Source: Candidatus Gastranaerophilales bacterium
GTDB lineage: Bacteria > Cyanobacteriota > Vampirovibrionia > Gastranaerophilales > Gastranaerophilaceae
Length of the DNA stretch: 64,000 nt
Assembly: GCA_944324845.1 (NCBI GenBank)
Contig: CALUXX010000001.1
Coordinates: 186,001-250,000, forward strand
Direction: 5' to 3'
Shown here: positions 7,006-16,419 of the stretch, piece by piece
Layout of the letters: every line of letters begins with the position of its first letter
How positions within the stretch are numbered: position 1 is the stretch's first letter
Program-made: the position numbers and the translations under genes
The notes under the pieces: model-generated
The model's input: the letters and a program-made list of their open reading frames with translations, nothing else
Database searches by the model: none
Told to the model about the DNA's origin: nothing

Positions 7006-8339
7006 TTTGTTTTATATTGTTTTTTATGTTGTCAATTACTTCAGTTTTAGCTGAATCTATAGATAAAACTCTTAATAAAATGGATATCAACAAGGGTGCA
7101 GTTTCTGTTATGATAAAAAATGTTCAAAGTGGTGATACTGTTTATGCTTTGAATGAAACAACTCCAATGCACCCGGCTTCAACATTGAAAATTTTAACGT
7201 CATCTGCTGCTGTTGATACGCTTGGTGCTGATTATAAATTTAAGACACAATTATATAAAAGTACCAATAATGATTTATATTTTAAACTGTCAGGAGATCC
7301 TTTGTTAAAAACATCAGATCTTGAAAAATTAATCAAAGCTGCAAAAACAAAAAAGATATCGCCTAAAAATGTTTATGTCGATGATTCTGTTTTTGATAAA
7401 AATGAATGGGGTGAAGGTTGGCAGTGGGATGATGCTTTAAATCCTTTAATGCCTAAATTTAGTGCATACAATATTAATAAAAATCTTCTTTATTTGTATA
7501 TTAACCCATCACAAGAAGGTAGTCCTGCTATTATTGAAGTTAATTCAAGTTATCCAGTTCCTTTTATGAATTATACAAAAACGGTTTTGAACGGTGCTTC
7601 AAATGTAGGTATTTCAAAAAATGAAGAAATTCCAAATCTTTTGAATATTGTTGGTACAGTTTCCAAGAAGTTAACAAAAGTTCTTCCTGTAAAAAATCCT
7701 AAATTGAACTTTATATTATGTTTGGAAGATGTTATAAAAGATAGCGGATTTGAATATTATTCAAAGATTGTCAGTGCAAAAATGCCTGCAAACAATATTT
7801 ATCTTGTAGGTGAAGTTGAACATGGACTTGAAAATATTCTTCCTTTAGTATTGAAAAATAGTGATAATCTAGCTGCTGAAACAATATTTAAAATGGGTGG
7901 TGCTGTTTATTCTGACTCTCAAGGTTCTTTTGCTAATTCTCAAAAGATGCTTGATGCTTATTTCGAAAAACTTGGTTTAAATTCTGCTGATATTAAAATT
8001 GTTGATGGTAGCGGTGTTTCTAAAAATAATTTGATGACAGCTGAATTTATGACAAATTTCCTTATGAATAGGGCAAATGCCAGTGGGTTTGAAGAGTTTC
8101 AAGAATTATTACCGAAACCTTCCGAGGGAACTTTGAAAAACAGAATGTTATATTTTCAGGATAATTTGCACGCAAAAACAGGAACTTTAGCTGATACCAG
8201 TGCTATTGCAGGTTATCTTACTTCAAAACGCGGTAAAATGTATGCTTTTGATATAATGATAAATGATGCAAGAACATCTGAGGCTGATAAAAAGAATATC
8301 GAAGAACAAATTCTTCGTGCTTTATATATGAGTTATTAG
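6993..8339 (+). CDS. dacB: D-alanyl-D-alanine carboxypeptidase/endopeptidase, PBP4 type (S13)
   Basis: A 448-residue exported protein. The signal peptide covers about residues 1-20, ending SVLA-E. The three penicillin-binding motifs are present: S63-T-L-K66 (acylated serine), S290-D-N292 and K395-T-G397. The large insert between the first two motifs is typical of S13 enzymes such as DacB. It trims or cuts peptidoglycan peptide crosslinks in the periplasm. Its start overlaps the nitrilase gene. An outer-membrane-type periplasm is consistent with the Kdo genes elsewhere in the window. Confidence 0.95.
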   Translation: MQKVICFILFFMLSITSVLAESIDKTLNKMDINKGAVSVMIKNVQSGDTVYALNETTPMHPASTLKILTSSAAVDTLGADYKFKTQLYKSTNNDLYFKLSGDPLLKTSDLEKLIKAAKTKKISPKNVYVDDSVFDKNEWGEGWQWDDALNPLMPKFSAYNINKNLLYLYINPSQEGSPAIIEVNSSYPVPFMNYTKTVLNGASNVGISKNEEIPNLLNIVGTVSKKLTKVLPVKNPKLNFILCLEDVIKDSGFEYYSKIVSAKMPANNIYLVGEVEHGLENILPLVLKNSDNLAAETIFKMGGAVYSDSQGSFANSQKMLDAYFEKLGLNSADIKIVDGSGVSKNNLMTAEFMTNFLMNRANASGFEEFQELLPKPSEGTLKNRMLYFQDNLHAKTGTLADTSAIAGYLTSKRGKMYAFDIMINDARTSEADKKNIEEQILRALYMSY

Positions 8340-8363
8340 TGAAACAAATAAAGGTAAAAAATT

Positions 8364-9230
8364 ATGTATGAACCCGAAGTATCTATAATTACACCAACTT
8401 ATAATATTGTTGAAAATGGACAGTCTGACGATTTTACATTGCTGATAAATTTGTTAAATCGCCAAACGTATGAATATGTTGAACATATTGTTATAGATAA
8501 TGCCTCAACAGATGGTACTCAGGTTATTTTGAAAGAATATAAAAATGCAGGTTATTTAAGTTTTTTCTCTGAACCGGATAGAGGAAAATATGATGCAATG
8601 AATAAAGGTTTACTTAGAGCAAAAGGTAAATATGTTGGGTTTTTAAGTTGTGATGACTTTTATCATGATATTACCGGTCTTGCTGACGTTGTTAATGTTA
8701 TGGAAAGTGAAGATGCTGATTTTTGCTTTTTCCCTTCCTATTGCTGTCAACCTGACGGATCAGTTTTTCAATTTGTTCCTGCTATGCTAAATGTATTTCA
8801 GGTGGCACCTTGTCCTAGACAAGCTGTAATCTTTAAAAAATCTGTATTAAATGATATGAGAGGGTTTGATGAAAAATTTAAACTTCTTGCGGATTATGAT
8901 TTGATGATTAGATTAGTTTTGCAAGGGTATAGGGGTGTTTTGTTTGATGGAAATATCGTAACTTATAAGATGGGTGTTGAAGCAATGAAACATTCTGTTC
9001 AAGCTGAGGCGGAGTGTAATCATATTTTTTATAAAAATTATAAACCTTTATATCCTGTCAATAACGAGATTCTTGATAGAATGGTTAAAATCTCTGAAAT
9101 TCCAAAACCTCTTTTGGATAAATTGGTTAAATGCTTTCCTGACGAGGATTATGATTTGTTCTTTGAACGTTATCAACAAATGTATAATATTCGTAAGGAT
9201 GCTGCAAAAAATCTTAGAAATCAAAGATAA
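8364..9230 (+). CDS. Glycosyltransferase family 2
   Basis: A 288-residue GT-A glycosyltransferase. It begins with the GT2 strand VSIITPTYN, followed by IDNASTDGT, the EPDRGKYDAMNKGL segment and the acidic metal-binding SCDDF motif. The C-terminal part has LLADYDLMIRL, the usual GT2 E/D-D motif region. It has no membrane segment, so it should act on nucleotide sugars at the inner face of the membrane. The acceptor is unknown. It follows dacB by 24 bases and is likely in the same transcript, ahead of a separate promoter for the next group. Confidence 0.9.
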   Translation: MYEPEVSIITPTYNIVENGQSDDFTLLINLLNRQTYEYVEHIVIDNASTDGTQVILKEYKNAGYLSFFSEPDRGKYDAMNKGLLRAKGKYVGFLSCDDFYHDITGLADVVNVMESEDADFCFFPSYCCQPDGSVFQFVPAMLNVFQVAPCPRQAVIFKKSVLNDMRGFDEKFKLLADYDLMIRLVLQGYRGVLFDGNIVTYKMGVEAMKHSVQAEAECNHIFYKNYKPLYPVNNEILDRMVKISEIPKPLLDKLVKCFPDEDYDLFFERYQQMYNIRKDAAKNLRNQR

Positions 9231-9265
9231 TTGTAAATTTGTTTTTAATGTTTATTGTAAACAAT

Positions 9266-9293
9266 TTGCTAATTAATCTTTCGTGTTTATAAT
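9266..9293 (+). promoter_or_regulatory. Promoter for the Gfo/Idh-PgsA-like-trmL-nnrD operon
   Basis: TTGCTA and a perfect TATAAT are separated by 16 bases, 41 bases before the start codon of the oxidoreductase gene. Confidence 0.6.
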
Positions 9294-9334
9294 TAAGATA
9301 TAGTTTAGTTTTTATATAAGAAAGTTAGGGAAAT

Positions 9335-10339
9335 ATGAGTGAAAAGAAAATAGCAGTTTTAGGTTGCGGTTTATGGGGAAGAAATATTGTCCGTAATTTT
9401 TACAATTTGAATGCTTTGGGTATGGTTTGTGACTTGGATGATGAAAATTTGGCAAAAGTTAAAGAACAGTATCCTGAAGTTAAAACTACAAAAGATTTTC
9501 ACGATATTTTAAATAGTGATGAGATTATGGGGGTTGTTGTAGTTACTCCTAGTCATACTCATTATAAATTTGTTAAGGCTATGCTTGAAGCCGGAAAACA
9601 TGTTTACGTTGAAAAACCTATTTCAACTGTTGCTCAAGAAGCTAAAGATTTGAAAGATCTTGCAGATAGCAAAGGGCTTGTTTTAATGGTAGGTCATTTG
9701 CTTTTATATCATCCTGCGGTTAACAGACTTAAAATGCTTGTTGAAGAAGGTGTTTTAGGTGATATTGTTTATGCTCAAAGTGACAGACTTAATATAAATT
9801 ATTTTAAAAATGACAGAAGTGTTATGTGGGATTTGGCTCCACATGATGTTTCAATGATAAGTTATGTATTGGGTAAAAATCCTCAGCGTGTAATTTCTGC
9901 TATCGGATGTTCTTCTGATGGAAATGATATTATGGATATTACTCATATCGGAATTCAAATGGAAGGCGGAGCTATTGCTCATATTACAGATAGTTGGATT
10001 ACTCCAAGAAAACATGTTCAACTTCTTGTTCGAGGCACTAAAGCTACTGCAATTCTTGATGATACAGTGCCTGAGCATAAGTTGACTATTTATGATAATT
10101 ATAAAGCCGGTACTATTGAAAATGTTCAGCTAGATTATCTTGAAATTGAACCGCTTAAACTTGAATGTCAACATTTTATAAGCTGTTGTGAAACAGGTAA
10201 AAAGGCTCGTTCAGACGGGGAAAATGGTTTTATCGTGGTAAGTATTTTGGAAGAAGCAGAAAAAATTATGCTTGGTGACAGAGTCCAAAATCTTGATCAT
10301 ATGAATTTTGCCTTATCAAGATCTAAGAAATTAAAATAA
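9335..10339 (+). CDS. Gfo/Idh/MocA-family oxidoreductase
   Basis: A 334-residue NAD(P)-dependent sugar oxidoreductase. The Rossmann loop G-C-G-x-x-G lies at residues 10-15. The family strand VVVTPSHTHY follows, then E93-K94-P95 in YVEKPIS, whose Lys is catalytic. The C-terminal alpha/beta domain includes WDLAPHDVSMI. The substrate is probably a nucleotide sugar or inositol-like compound; genes next to glycosyltransferases often make special sugars for glycans. It has an AGTTAGGGA ribosome site and its own promoter upstream. Confidence 0.9.
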   Translation: MSEKKIAVLGCGLWGRNIVRNFYNLNALGMVCDLDDENLAKVKEQYPEVKTTKDFHDILNSDEIMGVVVVTPSHTHYKFVKAMLEAGKHVYVEKPISTVAQEAKDLKDLADSKGLVLMVGHLLLYHPAVNRLKMLVEEGVLGDIVYAQSDRLNINYFKNDRSVMWDLAPHDVSMISYVLGKNPQRVISAIGCSSDGNDIMDITHIGIQMEGGAIAHITDSWITPRKHVQLLVRGTKATAILDDTVPEHKLTIYDNYKAGTIENVQLDYLEIEPLKLECQHFISCCETGKKARSDGENGFIVVSILEEAEKIMLGDRVQNLDHMNFALSRSKKLK

Positions 10340-10362
10340 GTAAAAGAGAGGATAATATTATA

Positions 10363-10980
10363 ATGGATATAAAAAATAACACAGCGAATATTGTTTCTGT
10401 GACTAGAATTTTTGTTGCATTTGCAGCTATCGGATTATTATTTGTTCATACTACGACATCTTATATTTGGGCTGTTGTTTTGACGATTATTGCATTTGCT
10501 ATGGATGGTGTTGACGGGTATATTGCAAGAAAATACAATCAGACTTCTGAATGGGGCTCTGTGTTGGATATTATGGGCGATAGAATTGTAGAAGCTTCTT
10601 ATTGGATTGTTTTTGCAGTTATGGGATGGTTAAATATTTTATTTCCGATCGTTTGTATTGCAAGAGCTTTCACTACAGACAGTATTAGAAGTGTTGCTTT
10701 GTCAAAAGGAATGACAGCTTTTGGTGATAAATCCATGCAATCTACTGCGTGGGGTAAATTTATTTGTGCTTCTAAATTTATGAGAATAAGTTATGCTGTT
10801 GCAAAGGTTGCGGCTTTTGTTCTTATGATTGTTGCTTATACTCCGCATTTGGAGTCTGATGTTGCTGAAGTTATAAGATTAGTAGCAGTTGTTCTTGCGT
10901 GGTTTGCAATTATATTTTGTGTTGTTCGTGCAGTTCCTGTTGTTGCAGAAAGCGGAAAGTTATTTAACGATGGCAAGTAA
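10363..10980 (+). CDS. CDP-alcohol phosphatidyltransferase
   Basis: A 205-residue membrane protein with the full CDP-alcohol phosphotransferase signature: D48-x-x-D51-G-x-x-A-R-x8-G65-x3-D69-x3-D73. About five or six hydrophobic segments surround it, including residues 15-50 and two at the C-terminus. Such enzymes attach an alcohol phosphate to CDP-diacylglycerol, as PgsA and PssA do; the alcohol cannot be read from the motif. The CDP-diacylglycerol would come from CdsA, encoded near 60 kb. Its stop overlaps the start of trmL by 11 bases. Confidence 0.88.
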   Translation: MDIKNNTANIVSVTRIFVAFAAIGLLFVHTTTSYIWAVVLTIIAFAMDGVDGYIARKYNQTSEWGSVLDIMGDRIVEASYWIVFAVMGWLNILFPIVCIARAFTTDSIRSVALSKGMTAFGDKSMQSTAWGKFICASKFMRISYAVAKVAAFVLMIVAYTPHLESDVAEVIRLVAVVLAWFAIIFCVVRAVPVVAESGKLFNDGK

Positions 10981-11422
10981 ACTTAATATTGTTCTTTATG
11001 AACCGGAAATTCCTCAAAATACTGGTAATATTGCAAGACTTTGTGCTTGTTGCGGCGCAAGTTTATATTTAGTTGGCAAATTAGGTTTTTCTTTATCCGC
11101 TAAATATACCAAAAGAGCCGGATTAGATTATTGGGATAGTGTTGATCTTCATAGAGTAGAGTCAATGGAAGATTTATACAAAGAATTTCCTAACGGTACA
11201 TTTTATTATTTAACAACTAAGACTGATAAATTATATACTGATATTGAGTTTAAGGATGGGGATTTTATTGTCTTTGGACCTGAAACAAGGGGGTTGCCTG
11301 AAAAATATGTCAAAGATTCTCATGCCAGAACTATTCCTATGATGCCCGGACAGAGGAGTTTAAATTTATCTAATTCTGTGGCTATAGTTGCTTATGAGGC
11401 GATAAGACAAAATGGATTATAA
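10970..11422 (+). CDS. trmL: tRNA (cytidine(34)-2'-O)-methyltransferase
   Basis: A 150-residue SPOUT methyltransferase. The family start LNIVLYEPEIPQNTGNIAR is followed by the knot motifs FGPETRGLPE and SLNLSNSVAIV near the C-terminus. It methylates the ribose at wobble position 34 of leucine tRNAs. The frame is open further upstream inside the previous gene, but homology begins right after ATG 10970, which has GGAAAG about 10 bases ahead, so that start is chosen. It overlaps both neighbours, which indicates translational coupling. Confidence 0.95.
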   Translation: MASKLNIVLYEPEIPQNTGNIARLCACCGASLYLVGKLGFSLSAKYTKRAGLDYWDSVDLHRVESMEDLYKEFPNGTFYYLTTKTDKLYTDIEFKDGDFIVFGPETRGLPEKYVKDSHARTIPMMPGQRSLNLSNSVAIVAYEAIRQNGL

Positions 11423-12236
11423 ATTACCTGACAGAAAAGAAAATTCGCATAAAGGGACTTTCGGTAGGGTATTGAATTTTGCAGGTTCTGATTATATGCC
11501 GGGGGCGGCTTATTTATCAAGTGTTTCTGCTTTGAAAATCGGATGTGGATATTGTTTTCTTTGCTCTACAGATAGAGTAATAAATATTGTAGCAACAAAA
11601 GCTCATAATGTTGTTTTTCTCCCTCATTCAAAGTTGTTTGATAATCTTGATTCTTATGATGTAGTAGAACTTGGTTGCGGTTTATCTCAAGATGTTGGAT
11701 ATAAAAATTTGCTTGAAAATTTGTTATCGAAGTTACGAAAAGATATTCCGCTTCTTGTTGATGCTGATGGTATAAATATTATTGCAAATTTTCCTGAGAT
11801 GTTTTTGAAACATAAATTTCAAAATGTTGTTTTTACACCTCACCCGCAGGAAGCCGCAAGACTTTTGAATTGTTCAGTTGATGAAATTTTATCAGATACT
11901 AAGCTCAGTGCTCAAAAAATTTCTCAAAAATATAACTGTATAACTGTCTTAAAAACTCATAGAACTTTAGTAGTTAATCCGTGTGGTGAAATTTATGAAA
12001 ATACAACAGGTAATAGTGCGATGGCAAAAGCTGGTTCAGGAGATGTTCTTGCCGGCATGATTGCAGGATTGATTGCTCAAGGGATGAATGTTTTTGAGGC
12101 GTCTTGTTTGGGTGTTTATTTACATGGTTTGTGTGGCGATATTGCAAGAAATAAACTTACACAATATTCTGTTTTAGCTGAAGATTTAATAAGTTTTATT
12201 CCTGATGCTATTAAAATATTACAGCCAGAAGTTTAA
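11412..12236 (+). CDS. nnrD: ADP-dependent NAD(P)H-hydrate dehydratase
   Basis: A 274-residue ribokinase-like protein matching the C-terminal half of YjeF. It has HKGTFGRVLNFAGS near the start, VFTPHPQEAARLL in the middle and the nucleotide-binding AGSGDVLAGMI near residue 210. It repairs hydrated NAD(P)H. The companion epimerase domain (NnrE) is not fused here, so it must be encoded elsewhere. Its ATG lies 11 bases inside trmL. A strong bidirectional terminator follows. Confidence 0.92.
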   Translation: MDYKLPDRKENSHKGTFGRVLNFAGSDYMPGAAYLSSVSALKIGCGYCFLCSTDRVINIVATKAHNVVFLPHSKLFDNLDSYDVVELGCGLSQDVGYKNLLENLLSKLRKDIPLLVDADGINIIANFPEMFLKHKFQNVVFTPHPQEAARLLNCSVDEILSDTKLSAQKISQKYNCITVLKTHRTLVVNPCGEIYENTTGNSAMAKAGSGDVLAGMIAGLIAQGMNVFEASCLGVYLHGLCGDIARNKLTQYSVLAEDLISFIPDAIKILQPEV

Positions 12237-12250
12237 AAAGAATAAAAATA

Positions 12251-12282
12251 AATAGCCTGATAGGTTTTCCTATCAGGCTATT
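12251..12282. terminator. Bidirectional terminator between nnrD and speD
   Basis: A perfect 14-bp hairpin (12251-12264 with 12269-12282) with a TTTT loop. It sits between two convergent genes and has A/T-rich flanks on both sides. Confidence 0.8.
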
Positions 12283-12303
12283 TCAATCTTATATGCTTTT
12301 ATT

Positions 12304-12759
12304 TTAGCTTGCGATTTGTTCCATTATTTCAAAAGGTTTTTCAATAACTTTCATTGACTGTCTTGTTATTATACCTCTTTTTAGTTCGCTAAAAGATGCT
12401 CTTTTTGAACTGAATTTTTTCTTTAAAAATTCATAAGCAACTTTTGGATCGCATTTTGAACCACAAGTAAATAAATCAACTGCAGCATAACCTAATTCTG
12501 GCCATGTGTGAATTGCTAAATGGCTTTCAGAAATAATAACCACACCTGAGACTCCATATGGACTGAACATATGGAAGCATTTTTGTACAATTGTAGCTCC
12601 GCATTCTAATGCTGCATCTATCATGTATTTTTCAACCTTATCAATACTGTTAAGGGTATTAGGGTCACATTCAAAAAATTCTGCAAGTACGTGTTGTCCT
12701 AAGTGAATTTCGTCAATTTGCTCATTTTTTTCGAACATGTCTAATGGTGAATTTGTCAA
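12304..12759 (-). CDS. speD: S-adenosylmethionine decarboxylase proenzyme
   Basis: A 151-residue bacterial-type SpeD. The self-cleavage site is E78-S79-H80 in SESHLAIHTWPE, where the Ser becomes the pyruvoyl group. The catalytic VDLFTCG (C99) follows. It makes decarboxylated SAM, the aminopropyl donor for spermidine. Translation starts at TTG, supported by AAGGAG 10 bases upstream; M8 is an alternative but has no ribosome site. No spermidine synthase gene is nearby. Confidence 0.95.
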   Translation of the reverse strand: MTNSPLDMFEKNEQIDEIHLGQHVLAEFFECDPNTLNSIDKVEKYMIDAALECGATIVQKCFHMFSPYGVSGVVIISESHLAIHTWPELGYAAVDLFTCGSKCDPKVAYEFLKKKFSSKRASFSELKRGIITRQSMKVIEKPFEIMEQIAS

Positions 12760-12864
12760 TTTTTGTATCTCCTTTTGTTATAAATGTATATTTCGTACTT
12801 TAATATAATATAATAAAAATCAAATTTTTTGCTATTATTTCTCTACCTGTTTTTCTATTATATT

Positions 12865-12892
12865 TTGCAATAGTCATAAATACACTTGTAAT
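12865..12892 (+). promoter_or_regulatory. Promoter of the response-regulator gene
   Basis: TTGCAA and TGTAAT are separated by 16 bases. Transcription would start near 12899, inside the longest possible reading frame, which supports the later start codon at 12972. Confidence 0.5.
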
Positions 12893-12971
12893 GATAATTA
12901 CAGCCATTTACCCTGTATTAAGTTTTGTTAAGGCTATTTTATTTGTTTCTGCTTTGTATTATGATTTGAGT

Positions 12972-13670
12972 ATGAATAATAAAATTTTAGTTATTGATGA
13001 TGACAGAGCTATAAATGAATTAATAAAAGTAAATCTTGAATTAGCAGGGTATGCTGTAGTTCAGGCTTATGACGGGATTAAAGGGTTTGCACTTTGCAAG
13101 CAGGAATTACCTTCTTTAGTTGTTTTGGATGTTATGATGCCTGAAGTTGATGGGTTTACTGTTGCAAAAAGAATTAGGCAAAATGACGAAACTAGTGATA
13201 TTCCGATTATCATGCTTACTGCGCTTTCTCAATTAAATGATAAAGTTAACGGATTCAATATCGGGGTTGATGATTATTTGGTTAAACCTTTTGAAATCGA
13301 AGAGTTATTGGTAAGGGTTCGTGCGCTGTTGAAGCGTACTAATCAAATTCCAAAGTCAGCTTCAACAAGAGATTTGCTCACACTTGGCGAAATAACTTTA
13401 TTGCCTGAGCTTTATAGTGTGAAAATTAATGATAAGCAAGTTAAACTTACTCCGATTGAATTTGAAATATTTAATTTGTTATTTCAAAATCATGGAAATA
13501 TGGTTTCATCTGCAAAATTGCTGAAAGAAGTTTGGGGGTATTCTCCTGATGATGATATTGAAACAATTAGAGTTCATATAAGGCATTTAAGGTCGAAAAT
13601 TGATAAAATTGCCGATGGTAAAAAATATATTGAAACAATCTATGGTGGCGGATATAAATTAAATATTTAG
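12972..13670 (+). CDS. OmpR/PhoB-family response regulator
   Basis: A 232-residue regulator. The receiver domain has the acidic triad at residues 9-11, phospho-acceptor D53 (VLDVMMP), T83 and K105 (VKPF). The C-terminal winged-helix domain ends HIRHLRSKID..YGGGYKLNI. It binds DNA when phosphorylated. Receiver phrases such as IPIIMLTAL and the EVWGYSP DNA-binding helix recall the cyanobacterial RpaB type. The frame is open 27 codons upstream, but that part is unlike the family and precedes the predicted transcription start, so ATG 12972 is used. No histidine kinase gene is adjacent; the next gene, a helicase, begins 9 bases later. Confidence 0.93.
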   Translation: MNNKILVIDDDRAINELIKVNLELAGYAVVQAYDGIKGFALCKQELPSLVVLDVMMPEVDGFTVAKRIRQNDETSDIPIIMLTALSQLNDKVNGFNIGVDDYLVKPFEIEELLVRVRALLKRTNQIPKSASTRDLLTLGEITLLPELYSVKINDKQVKLTPIEFEIFNLLFQNHGNMVSSAKLLKEVWGYSPDDDIETIRVHIRHLRSKIDKIADGKKYIETIYGGGYKLNI

Positions 13671-13679
13671 TGGAGTTAT

Positions 13680-16352
13680 ATGGCATTAAAATTTAAGGGT
13701 TCTTGGCGAATTTACCAAAAGCGGGTTTTAGATGAATTGGATTTTCATTTAACCGACAGTAAGCTCCATATAGTCGCTGCTCCGGGCGCTGGTAAGACTA
13801 CTTTAGGAATTGAAGTTTTAGCCCGATTAAATCAACCATCTCTTATTTTGTGTCCGACAAATACTATTAAAAATCAATGGAAAGAACGTATTTGTTCATC
13901 TTTTTTAAATGAAGATGAGTTTAATCTAGTATCTGCTGATATAAATAATCCAAAATTTATTACAATAATTACGTATCAGGCATTATTTGCCGCTTTTACC
14001 AAAAGTGAAAATGATGAAATCGAAGAAATTACAGATGAAGAACAAGATGATGTTGATACAAAAAGAAAGTTTAATTCAGAAGTTGCCGATCAAGTTATAG
14101 AAGTATTAAAAAATGCCCGAATTTCAGTTTTATGTTTTGATGAGGCTCATCATTTGAGAAAAGAGTGGTGGAAGGTTTTGACGTATTTAACTGAGAACCT
14201 TAATCCAAAACAAACTTTAGCACTTACTGCAACTCCTCCTTACGATGTTGATTATTCGGAATGGGAAAGATATGAAGCCATTTGTGGACCAATTGATGCA
14301 ATTATTTCTATTCCTGAATTAGTTAAAAACAATGATTTATGTCCGCATCAAGATTATATTTATTTTTCAAGTTTAAAAAGTAAAGAAGCTTATGCTGTTC
14401 AAGATTATTATAATAAAGTTATCAGATTTATGGCAATCGTCAAAAATGACAGTAGTTTAATATCTTATTTAGGGGCTTTGGATATTTGGAATATGTCTGA
14501 CGCTTGTGTGGAAAAGGTTTTAGATAATCCCGAATTTTATGTTTCTGTTGCTTCTTTATTGAAATCTTCTAATATTGCTGTTTCTAAGAAATTTTTGGAT
14601 TTATTTGGAGCAAAATATTCTGAACTCCCATCTTTTGATGTAAAACAAGCAAAATGTTTTCTGAACGGTTTTTTAGTAACTTTAGCTTCGGAGTTTCCAG
14701 AAGTAAAAGATAAGATAGATAGTTATTATAATCTTGCTAAAAGATTTGGGCTTGTTCAAAAAAAGAAAGTGGTACTTGAAGATAGTGCTAAAATCCAAAA
14801 ACAAATAGCAAATTCTTTAGGAAAATTGGATTCGATTGTCGATATTGTTAAATCAGAATATGCTTCTCTTAATTCGGACTTAAGAATGGTTATTTTAACA
14901 GATTATATAAGAGCTGAAGATGTTGATAATTCTCATTTAGGGGTGGTGCCTATCTGGCGAGTTTTAAATGATAAGTTCGGTTTAACTATTCCAATAGGAA
15001 TACTCTCCGGATCTGTAATCGTTTTACCGAAATCAACTTTAGATTGTTTTTATAAATTATTAGAACAAAAAGACATAGATGTTGATAGCGTAAATATTCA
15101 AGTTTATGGAGAGGATGCTGATTACATTAAAATTATTCCTAATAATTCGGCTAAATATAAAATTGTTTCTTTGATTACCGAAATGTTTACCCTAGGAGAA
15201 GTTCAAGTTTTAGTCGGAACTCAAGCTTTACTTGGGGAAGGGTGGGATGCTCCTTGTATAAATTCTTTAATTTTATCAAGTACGGTCAGTTCTTATATGT
15301 TGTCAAATCAAATGAGAGGACGTGCGATAAGAAAAGATAAAAACAACCCGAATAAGGTTTCAAATATTTGGCATCTTGCAACTATAGGTAAACCTTCAAC
15401 TTCATCCTTTTTTAATATCTTTGATGATCCATACTCAGATTCTTCTTGTTTCTATGATATTAATCAGTTGGCAAAAAGATTTGAGGGTTTTGAGGCTCCT
15501 TCATTTTTTGGAAAACACGAAATTATGAGTGGTATATCTCGTGTGATTGATTTTAATATGTTAAAGTCTTTATGTGAATATGATACATTGTTATCAGGTT
15601 TAAATAGTTCAACTTTGAAAATAGCGGGCAATAGAGCAGAAATTAAAAAATGGTGGGATAATGCCTTATATCTTGGGTATTCAGGTGGTGAAATGCGGCT
15701 TAGAAATGGGCTTGTTGTCCCTAAAGTTACCTCAAAAACTTTATGTTATAAAGGGTATAAGCAGATTTTTGGGAGTATGATTTTTTTGATATTGTACATT
15801 TTAGGTCAATTTTGTTCGTATCCTTTATATAAATATTTTATTTGGTTTGTAGTCATCTCTTTGGGATGTTTAGGGTGGGTTGGTTATAACTATCTACGTA
15901 CAGGTTCTATTGCGGGGGTGTTGAAACAAGTTGCTATTGTACATCTTGAAGTTTTAGAGTATTTAGGTTTGATTAAAACTTCATTGCAAAATGTCAAAAT
16001 TCAGGCTGATAATTTGGGCTATATTACTTGTTGTAATCTTGCGCCTGAAGAAAATAATGTTGTAATTTCTGCTTTGCAAGAATTTTTGGGTCCTATTAAA
16101 AATCCGAGATATCTCTTGATAAGAAAAGGAAATTTCCCAGGTCAGTGCGATTATTTTGCTATTCCGTCCGTTATTGCAACGAGTAGAAAAAATGTTGATA
16201 TATTTGAAAAACTTTGGAATAAATATATCGGAAATGGAAAAATTGTATATACAAGAAATGTTGAAGGTCGTAAATTGCTTTTGAAGGCTCGTAAAGTAGC
16301 ATTTTCAGCTATGCAAAGGGAAAGGACAGAAAAACTTTCTAAATGGCAATAG
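13680..16352 (+). CDS. Superfamily II DEAD/DEAH helicase with C-terminal membrane segments
   Basis: An 890-residue protein. The N-terminal SF2 helicase core has Walker A APGAGKT (34-40), D154-E-A-H157, motif III LTATPP, motif V GEGWDAP and motif VI Q-M-R-G-R-A-I-R. An acidic insert (about residues 110-130) lies between motifs I and II, and a long helical insert separates the two RecA lobes. After the core, at about residues 699-742, there are two hydrophobic stretches long enough to span the membrane, then a soluble C-terminus of about 145 residues. This layout resembles type III restriction or XPB-like helicases for the core only. It follows the response regulator by 9 bases. The biological role is unknown. 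Confidence 0.85.
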   Translation: MALKFKGSWRIYQKRVLDELDFHLTDSKLHIVAAPGAGKTTLGIEVLARLNQPSLILCPTNTIKNQWKERICSSFLNEDEFNLVSADINNPKFITIITYQALFAAFTKSENDEIEEITDEEQDDVDTKRKFNSEVADQVIEVLKNARISVLCFDEAHHLRKEWWKVLTYLTENLNPKQTLALTATPPYDVDYSEWERYEAICGPIDAIISIPELVKNNDLCPHQDYIYFSSLKSKEAYAVQDYYNKVIRFMAIVKNDSSLISYLGALDIWNMSDACVEKVLDNPEFYVSVASLLKSSNIAVSKKFLDLFGAKYSELPSFDVKQAKCFLNGFLVTLASEFPEVKDKIDSYYNLAKRFGLVQKKKVVLEDSAKIQKQIANSLGKLDSIVDIVKSEYASLNSDLRMVILTDYIRAEDVDNSHLGVVPIWRVLNDKFGLTIPIGILSGSVIVLPKSTLDCFYKLLEQKDIDVDSVNIQVYGEDADYIKIIPNNSAKYKIVSLITEMFTLGEVQVLVGTQALLGEGWDAPCINSLILSSTVSSYMLSNQMRGRAIRKDKNNPNKVSNIWHLATIGKPSTSSFFNIFDDPYSDSSCFYDINQLAKRFEGFEAPSFFGKHEIMSGISRVIDFNMLKSLCEYDTLLSGLNSSTLKIAGNRAEIKKWWDNALYLGYSGGEMRLRNGLVVPKVTSKTLCYKGYKQIFGSMIFLILYILGQFCSYPLYKYFIWFVVISLGCLGWVGYNYLRTGSIAGVLKQVAIVHLEVLEYLGLIKTSLQNVKIQADNLGYITCCNLAPEENNVVISALQEFLGPIKNPRYLLIRKGNFPGQCDYFAIPSVIATSRKNVDIFEKLWNKYIGNGKIVYTRNVEGRKLLLKARKVAFSAMQRERTEKLSKWQ

Positions 16353-16366
16353 TTAAATGACAAACA

Positions 16367-16394
16367 AAAAGCACTCAAAACATTGAGTGCTTTT
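16367..16394. terminator. Bidirectional terminator between the helicase gene and rpsP
   Basis: A 12-bp hairpin (16367-16378 with 16383-16394) with loop AACA and a T-run after each arm, located between convergent genes. Confidence 0.8.
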
Positions 16395-16419
16395 TTGAAA
16401 TCTGTTAGATGGATATTGC

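Noticed and set aside
10889-10969. Extended start of trmL inside the CDP-alcohol phosphatidyltransferase gene
   Set aside because: The extension is an off-frame reading of the upstream membrane helix; homology starts at ATG 10970.
12891-12971. N-terminal extension of the response regulator
   Set aside because: It lies at or before the predicted transcription start and is unlike the receiver family; ATG 12972 begins the domain exactly.
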